A stretch of DNA of 64,000 nt from Lithodes maja. Lineage: Eukaryota; Arthropoda; Malacostraca; Decapoda; Lithodidae. The stretch spans positions 1 through 64,000 of the forward strand of contig JBAKBP010007094.1 in NCBI GenBank assembly GCA_037953745.1, read 5' to 3'. This document shows, in pieces, positions 57,251 to 64,000 of the stretch. The translations under genes and the position numbers were made by a program. Within the stretch, counting starts at the first letter, position 1. Each line of letters starts with the position of its first letter. The notes below the pieces were generated by a model. It saw nothing but the letters and a program-made list of their open reading frames with translations. It was not told the origin of the DNA and made no database searches.

Positions 57251-58504
57251 TGCATGAAACCAATTATATATCATAGAAGGCATTTTAAGCACGGTATCAT
57301 GGTCAAAATAATTATCCTGTTTACATTATTATACAGTATACACTTTTATTACAATTACCGAGTTCATTGCTCCGAAGGTGGTAATAAATTAAAATGTAAA
57401 ACTTGCAAACTAAACAAACAAAAACTGGGACAAGGATAATATAAAGTCAAATTAAATTATCAACATCGCTATGTGGAAACAACGCTTAATACAATGGAAT
57501 TTATGAAATAAGAAAACACAATCCACCACATAGGGTGTACAATGTACATCACTACATGAGCAATTCAATCTGGTTCCCAAGCAAATGAATCGCACACATA
57601 ACAACGCACTATCGTCACGTTCAAGGTATTAGTCAACTTTTGGAAGTCCGGGACGTTCTGGTAAATTTTACTAAACTTTGCATGAATAATGAAAGTACAT
57701 GGTAAATGTCAAAATATTAATATAAAACAATATTTGCAACATGACAAGACATTAACAATAGTACAAAATACAAATATTGATCAGATATCTATACTATTAC
57801 AAAAAAATATATAAAGTACAGTACAGCACTTACTAACGATAGTGCTATCGGGTAGGTACCTGTAAGCATAGCATGCCTCAAGTGACCCCTATCAATAACT
57901 ACCCTACAAATAACCTACATTTATTGCACAAATAAACTAAGGAAATCGCAAAAGCAAGCAATTGATACTATCGACAATGAATACATATAATATAAAGACA
58001 AATAATTGCAAAATATGAAGACGTAACAACAGTTTTAAACAAAGAGTACTCTTTTAACAAGAACAATAAATTTTAAGAAATGGAGAGCAGAAACGCACTG
58101 ATTGCATATAATTTACGATGGTAAATGAGCATGAATATTCACTTACCTATTCAGACAAATCCTTAAGGTATTGGCAGCTTTCTCCCGGGTGTATATGGAT
58201 AAAAGTCGCAAAGCAATTGCTTTTCTGCAACCAGGTGGACATCGTAACATGTTGGCCATGGCATCGAAGAGACAACCTTCTCTACAATACCCTGGTCTAT
58301 GACTGGTGATACAGAATGCCAGTGACACACCACTACAACTTTCTGTACACCTTAAAAACGGGCAAATATGCTTGAACAAGAACCACGGTCGTTAGCACAA
58401 ACCACCGTACCATTCTCAGCATATAATTCCCAGTTATCTCCCGCTATGTGAGAATATGGGTAACATGTGCATGGCTGCATTTCTTATATTATATAGTCCA
58501 TGTT
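57251..58504. other. transposon interior without gene
   Basis: AT-rich DNA inside the 54844-58996 element, upstream of the transposase. A short minus frame at 58379-58143 might be an upstream exon but has no recognised motif. Confidence 0.45.
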
Positions 58505-58607
58505 AGAGAGAGAGAGAGAGAGAAAGTTTAGGTGGAGAAGAGAGCGAGAAGTGTTGGCAGGGGAGAGAGAGAGAGAGAGAGAGAGGTCGTGGGAGGGGGG
58601 GAGAGAG

Positions 58608-58638
<31 letters not shown>

Positions 58639-60170
58639 AGGGAGAGAAAAGGCGGAGGAGAGAGAGGGTGGGGGATGGTGAAGGAGGAGGAGGGAGGCAG
58701 GGAAAGAGAGGGAGGGAGGTAGGTAGGGGAGGGCAGAAGTGGAGGTGGTTTGTGGACAGACGTCACAACTACGTCACGGTTATTCCTCACCTGTTCGAAT
58801 ATGTATCTGGCTCATGCAGGTTTCGCCTTCTGAGTTAAGAGTAATCGCCGTAATTAACGGCATCTGGCAATGCACTATAGCGCCATAAATTACGGCAGGG
58901 TTTGAAACAAGCTGTGCCAAAGCGCCATACCGATCCAAGTCTTTGTTAGGAAGTTATTGATGAAAAACGATATGTCAGAGCCTCTGAAAAACCAAGTAGG
59001 TGTATACCAACCCTCTGGTGAAGGAGAAACCATTTTGGATCCAGTGCGACTGGGCAGTGGTAACTCAGCCTCAGGCCTGAGAGATATACCAGCATCTGTT
59101 AGTGAACTGGCCACATGTATTATTGAAGGCAACCCAAAGCCCAGAGCAAGTCCTCACTATCCAGCATACAAGATGGGAAGGTATGATGCTGAGTACAAGC
59201 AGGCACAAACATATGACATTGCCTGGATGCTGGCTCGGTGTTGTTGCCGGAGCACAGAAAGTCAACCCAGAGATGATGCTGACACCCCAGACCACCAGAT
59301 GGACAGTGCCACTACACAGGATGAAGATGCTGAAGCAGGAATGGTCTCACAAGATGTCAGACAGCCTGTACCCCTGTGGTCTGCCTACAACTCACTAATA
59401 GAACCCCAAGATATGCCTGCTGCCATTGACAAAGCCTTTGGTCTTCCTATTATCAATGCACCAGCCCATGAATGGGTCACCTTGGTTACAGCCTTGAACC
59501 AACTGACCAGACTCAACGAACTGGTGTCAGGCCCTGAAGCAAAGCTGCTAGTGACTTTGGACATGGACCTATACAAGAGAGCTCTAAAACTAGAGCACGT
59601 TCTACCCCAGTACAGAAACAAGTGGCTGCTGTGTCCAGGAGCATTTCACACTGTACTCTGTGCACTACGATGCTTGGGCAGGACCGTTGAAGGCAGTGGG
59701 CTTGATGAGGCATGGCAGGAAGCTGATCTGTACAGCAGTGTCATCACTTCACACATCATCAATGGGAGTCATCACAACAGAGCTATGCAAGCTCACCAAA
59801 TCACACTCCAAGCACTATTCGATCTATGGATGAAGTCTTTCTTTGAAGAGAACCCTGCACTGCGCATCAGACTGCAAGCAAGTGTTGAAAAGCTGACTGA
59901 AGCATGTAAGACTCAGCAGGATGTCCACGAAGCACACAGGACATTCCTACTGGAGCCTGTAGTCCATGGAAATTGAGAAGCTGCTGCACGAATTTGATGA
60001 AAGTCACAAGTAACAGCCAATGTACCAATGGGCACAGATGTACATGAGGCAGGTCATGGCCTTGTTGCAGTTTCAGTGTGCAACCCGTGAAGGGAACTGG
60101 TTCCTGTATTTGGGAGCACTAGGTGCATTTACTTCTTTTGTGACGCCTGCAGCATAGCAGAATGCCACGT

Positions 60171-62700
60171 GGGCTCAGCCGCTCGCTCGGCCACTCGCTA
60201 ACACTCGCCAGGGCAGTGTATTTGGCTACAGTCTATCTACAATGTAGTACTTTCTTGTGAATCGTCATGTTGCAGGCAGTACAGAAGTGGTCTTTATTTT
60301 CGCCTGTGACAATGCATTATATTTGATATCATCAGTTATAAGTTTAATGTATAAGACTGAATGATACAGCTAGAGAGTGTGAGTGAGAAGTGCAGGAGGC
60401 AGAGGGTAGTCGCGTAGTGATACACGTTGTCTCAGTGACGTCATGCCACGGCCGGGCCCTCTGAGTGGCTGGCTGCCTCACCACCCTCCCGCCGCGTCAG
60501 GAAGTGGTCCCCCTCGCACTCCCGCTGCCTTGTGTCTTCCTTGCTCAGAGCTTGCCTGACCAGCATACCCTTCACATATCCCTTGCTACCTGTCCCCGAC
60601 TTCTACCTATAGAACACTTTCTCTCTCTCTCAACTTCTTACCTCTCATTCTTTCGATCTATTTAATATCATAACTCCCCTTTGGTTCTGCACGATTTCAT
60701 ACATCGGCCATTGTATTATATGCTGAAGATCTCAGATATTCCATGATTAGATAGACATTTTGGAGGGGTTAACATTTTGTCTGTAGAGGTTCGACACACT
60801 CGTGGTGTCTCCCTACCTTTTGCTTGGTTGTCTGCTGGGCTATTTAATGCTAGACTGGGGTGAGGCTATTGTTGTTGTATTTTCCGATGTGTACCAGGTT
60901 TTGCTGAACCTGTACAATCGCAACGGATACGTGGGAAGCCTAGGTTGTCTTTCTGACTGTGTACCTTGTGAGTTTAGCACTGTGTTGCGAGTGAGGGCTT
61001 TTGCCTCTGCCACCCAACACTGTGCTAACTCGTTTTGCTTTGACTTTGAGAGGGTCGCCAGGAGAGAACCAGATACTAGCGATCTGGATCTCTCAAGAGA
61101 GCACCCCGTCATTTAACGTAATTTGGCCGTACAGTCTTAAGGACCTTGCTAGGCTATGAGCCGCTTGCTCAGCCATTGTTTCCTAGCCTACGACATCCCC
61201 GCTAGACTTTATTCGCCTAGCAGACACCCGATTAAGATTATAAACTCTTATGTTATGTATGCAGCATTTTTATTCACGTTGATTGTAAGCCTTGGTTGTT
61301 GTTGACTTGCACAACCCGAGCAGGTTTTTGTGTTGCCTGAGGACGTACTTCTTTTGATGTTGGAGATAATACTATTGCGCATTTATTATTATTCCCGTGC
61401 CAGTTAACACTGTATGTCCATACACTTGTCATATCTTGTTCCTGCTTTATATAACAGTTCAAAATCCGATTCGATTATCTTAAGCAGCATCAGACTTTCT
61501 TCAGAAGATTCCTGCTCGATGCTTTAGGACTTTCATTCACTTTCTTTAATATAGGGGTGACAGTTTATTATTGTTTAGAGTAACTTTAAGCCAGCACACT
61601 AAGTCGAGATTAACGTCAGGACTGGAGCCTCTCTGCGATAATTCCAGTCCCTTGTTCACACACCTAAAAGGGCTTCAAATATCTCACAGCATTTCGTTTT
61701 GTTTAGCACGTATTCCAGTCTCGGTCCGACTTGCTCTGAACGTAAACCTTTGGAAACTCCATTATTTTTATCTCTAGGCAAGGGACTAAGAAGAGCCAAA
61801 TGTCGGCTGAGTCATTGTTTTCAGAAATATAAGAAATCTGGTTTTAAAATATGATGCTTCGAGTTATGTTTCTATTTGGCGATCTATGGCTTATCGTCTT
61901 GTACTGGTGCACGCTTATATATTTATGGAAAACAGGCATATAGCCTGAAATTAGGTTTGCTTTAGGTCATGCATGCAAATACTTATATTATACTCTCCAC
62001 CAAAAGAATAAAACGTGTCAGTGATCTTGTCCATGCTCCAAGCTAGGTAATACTTATTGCACGCTTAATTATTTATTTCAAAGTACATTATGTTTTATAG
62101 GATATAATTTACATACACATTACACAGTGCTACAGTTCTTCACACTCTTATTTGTGTATGCATGTGGTACACTGATCAACACTCCACATGTGCTATAGCT
62201 ATTTCAATAATTTGTGTCTGTACAGTACGCTTGTTGTTGTGAGTGGTCAGTATGTCACCACGGCACAACACTACAGCAAACTAGAGACCCGAGTATATGT
62301 GTCAATATTGCATTACATCACAGCAATCCAACAACATCGCCCAACACCACAACGCCGCACAACACTCCTCAATGTGCAACACCCAACTCGTGGTCCCAAA
62401 CTCCCCAATCGTATTTGCGAGATTCAGTGTCTGAGGCTCTGAGCTCCGCTCTTAGTCTCGCGTACCGTTCTCCTGTGTCTGATCCTTTTTTGTTTTGTTT
62501 TTTAAAAGACCTCCGTCTACGTATTGTGAAAAACCTGTTATCCTCCGGCAAATTGTGGGGTTGAGTGAGTGAAGGGGGGGACAGTGAAAGAAGGAGGATA
62601 CATGTTTTTCATAATACGTGTTGCTAGCCCCAAACGCGCGACCAACTGTGGCTTTCAACCATCCAACACATCCCCTTTTATTTATGTGCATCACACATGT
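60171..62700. other. no gene seen
   Basis: Mixed-composition DNA. The frame at 60802-61116 has no domain. A compact hairpin at 60970-61031 is listed separately. Confidence 0.45.
60970..61031 (+). repeat. 62-nt imperfect hairpin
   Basis: GAGTTTAGCACTGTGTTG pairs with CAACACTGTGCTAACTC with one bulge and one mismatch. GAGG and CCTC can extend the stem around a small loop. The size is like a small pre-miRNA, but a chance or TE-derived hairpin is equally possible. Confidence 0.5.
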
Positions 62701-62709
62701 TAAATACAA

Positions 62710-63570
62710 ATAAAGTTTATGTTTGGAAAGACTACGGATACACCACTCCTGCCCGGGCCTCACACAGTGGCATGACCCAGTCCAGGCGAACTGAGCTCAT
62801 GACGCTGGTGGCATTGCCCCGGAGGATAGCCATCCCTAGTCTTTGCTTGAGCAAGAGGGTTTCCCGGGGTTCTCCTGAAACTTCTGATTTTATGGCCTAT
62901 TTCATTCACCATCTTAAGGGTGGTAGCCGAAGACTCCTGAAGTTTCGAATGCCAGGGGCTCGAACTAATGATTTCTGGCGATGGCTTGATATTTTTCTTG
63001 CTTTTTATTTTCTGCTATCCGGGCAGCTTCACCTGCTTCATCGACGTTTCTGGCGATGTTGGTTGTGGAGAAAGTGTCAACGCATGTGGCATCCCACACG
63101 AGGCACCGGCCATTCTTGTAAGGGAAAGTGGTCATCCCATCTGGCCGTTTGCCGTCTTCTCTGTGAATTCCATGTGGTTCGAGGATTGATACACAGTTAG
63201 CACTCTGCAGGGCCCGTTTTATGACATCATTTAGTGCAGAGTGTCTTGGCAGGCGGCCTGCGTTGTAATTACATGACAAGGCATGGTGACCTTGAGCATC
63301 CATCCCCCCCCCCACACTTACAAGTGTGTGGGTGACAAACTGCCGCACCCACTCTGAGCGCGATGGCAACCCGGAGCGCTTCAGCATCCAAGTGAGTTCC
63401 AAGAGGTGGGATGGGGATGGCGTGTAACCACAAGCCACTCTCCAAACGGGCGGCTGCCTGGAGGCGTGCTTTTGCAGCCTGGTCTGCATTGGTTAGGAGA
63501 TTTTCTTGAGTTTTCTTCGCCAAGATGGTATCCCACGCTTTCTGCTTGCTCCTGGAGGTACCCTGAGGCT
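62710..63570 (-). pseudogene. retroelement C-terminal domain with nuclease-like motif
   Basis: Minus-strand pieces in two frames. First are SGLWLHAIPIPPLGTHLDAE, LRVAIALRVGAAVC and a CKCG knuckle. Then, after a shift near 63310, come GHHALSC, GRLPRHSALNDVIKRAL and RPDGMTTFPYKNGRCLVWDA, followed by TCVDTF. The last piece resembles a PD-(D/E)xK fold (RPD ... D-A-T), as in restriction-like endonucleases of some retroelements. Farther on, GEPRETLLLKQRLGMAI and SVRLDWVMPL are readable in another frame to about 62710. The family is common in invertebrate genomes; I cannot name the element. At least two frame changes make it a relic. Confidence 0.6.
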
Positions 63571-64000
63571 CCTCCTCTTGTCAGCTCAGGCTTGCCTCAA
63601 CACCATTACTGTCTCTGCGCCCTTACCCTGCTCTGGCCCCGGTTTCTGGTAGGTCCCTGTTTCACGGACGAATTCATAAACATTTGGGAAGGACATATGT
63701 TAACTTATATTAAACAAAGAGAAGGGAAATGAGTGTTGAGTTGTGAAAGATAATTAGATGTCACTTTATATTATATTGCAGTTTCACTTTATATACATTG
63801 TTTGTGGATGTGTAGGATTTCACTCTAAATATATTTTAAAATATGACCATTAATTATGATCCCTTGTTCAAGTTTTTATTCCCACATATATCATAATCAC
63901 TCATTCCCTCTCTCCCCTATATAGCCCCTGCGTTACGTTCCTCCCCACCCCCTCATACTTGTGTGGTGTGAGTGACAGGATTCCGGAAGGGTCCTGACAG
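63571..64000. other. no gene seen
   Basis: Upstream (minus strand) of the nuclease relic. AT-rich, with no further domain visible. Confidence 0.5.

Larger units (their letters stand above)
54844..58996. mobile_element. Tc1/mariner-type transposon with ~485-bp TIRs
   Basis: This 4153-bp element lies at a TA (54842-54843, 58997-58998). The tips are CTAGGTTTTTCAGAGGC and, reverse-complemented, CTTGGTTTTTCAGAGGC. The arms 54844-55327 and 58505-58996 are near-identical and include long CT/GA runs. Removing the element plus one TA joins GCC CTA to GGT GTA and restores the family-B frame, and the joined residues align with family A (SFHGTSLSLFQ). It encodes the minus-strand transposase pseudogene and carries a SINE-like head at 55424-55497. 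Confidence 0.9.
53242..60170 (+). pseudogene. diverged relative of the 783-aa protein (family B), broken
   Basis: One frame runs from ATG 53242 with in-frame TAA at about 53308 and 53782, to 54843. There a transposon (54844-58996) cuts it, and it resumes in the same frame at 58999. It shares the family-A layout: CLKC with WHRSCYGEI, CFYC with KYHKSCH, then SLDNIDKKVDTPDGKGSFHG across the insertion. LVTLDMDLYKRALKLEHVL, CPGAFHTVLCALRCLG, VEGSGLDEAW and AMQAHQITLQA follow. After a frame slip near 59970 and a TAA, a C-terminal block continues (REGNWFLYLGALGAF) to about 60170; family A lacks this block. The 3'-splice-like TTTGTTTCAGGTCGG just upstream may mark an intron. No TIRs were found around it, so it may be a decayed transposase or a domesticated relative. 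Confidence 0.75.

Noticed and set aside
60802..61116. 104-codon frame with a hydrophobic start
   Set aside because: No recognised domain, and it is open opposite another frame; insufficient support for a gene.

Overview
The window is eukaryotic nuclear DNA made almost entirely of transposable elements (TEs). It has no operons, Shine-Dalgarno sites or dense gene packing. Instead it is AT-rich with long (TA)n, (CT)n and (GATA)n microsatellites, several clades of non-LTR retrotransposon, tRNA-derived SINEs, piggyBac-like TTAA elements, a Tc1/mariner-type element and short TTAGG (arthropod-type telomere) runs inside small MITEs. This suggests an arthropod, plausibly a decapod crustacean; the organism is an inference. 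I found no convincing host gene.

Region 1 (about 2.5-24.4 kb) is a deep nest. One copy of a 1.6-kb dispersed repeat is split by three insertions: a 571-bp non-autonomous LINE derivative (2966-3536, 12-bp target duplication), a 10.9-kb element with TTCGG-rich terminal inverted repeats (4087-14958, 9-bp target duplication), and a LINE (15252-23899, 11-bp target duplication). A second, inverted copy of the same repeat at about 11.45-13.08 kb serves as the empty-site reference for all three. The LINE encodes a 2A-type ribosome-skipping motif, a PHD-like finger, an APE-type endonuclease and a reverse transcriptase. It is broken near its 3' end by a TIR transposon (about 18995-23684) carrying an intact 783-aa ORF of a family I cannot name, and that transposon is itself invaded by a pogo/Tigger-like element (19374-20690).

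Region 2 (24.4-34.6 kb) holds small MITEs with 8-bp or TTAA target duplications, an RTE-like LINE tail, an intact 971-aa piggyBac transposase ORF (29656-32571, minus strand), a ten-copy 57-bp minisatellite made from a LINE 3' end (32767-33336), and a tRNA-derived SINE.

Region 3 (34.9-43 kb) has a decayed LINE interrupted by two TTAA MITEs, another TTAA MITE, a second copy of the non-autonomous LINE derivative, a giant (TA)n tract and an inverted-repeat element containing a CR1-like LINE.

Region 4 (45-52.3 kb) has an I-like LINE with RNase H, split by a 5'-truncated second copy of the 15-kb LINE family (46734-48580), followed by AT-rich tandem repeats and a LINE tail.

Region 5 (53.2-60.2 kb) has a decayed gene related to the 783-aa protein, cut at a TA by a 4153-bp transposon with about 485-bp TIRs and a one-stop Tc1/mariner-type (DD83E) transposase. 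Region 6 (60.2-64 kb) is mostly empty apart from a hairpin and a minus-strand fragment of a retroelement-type nuclease domain.
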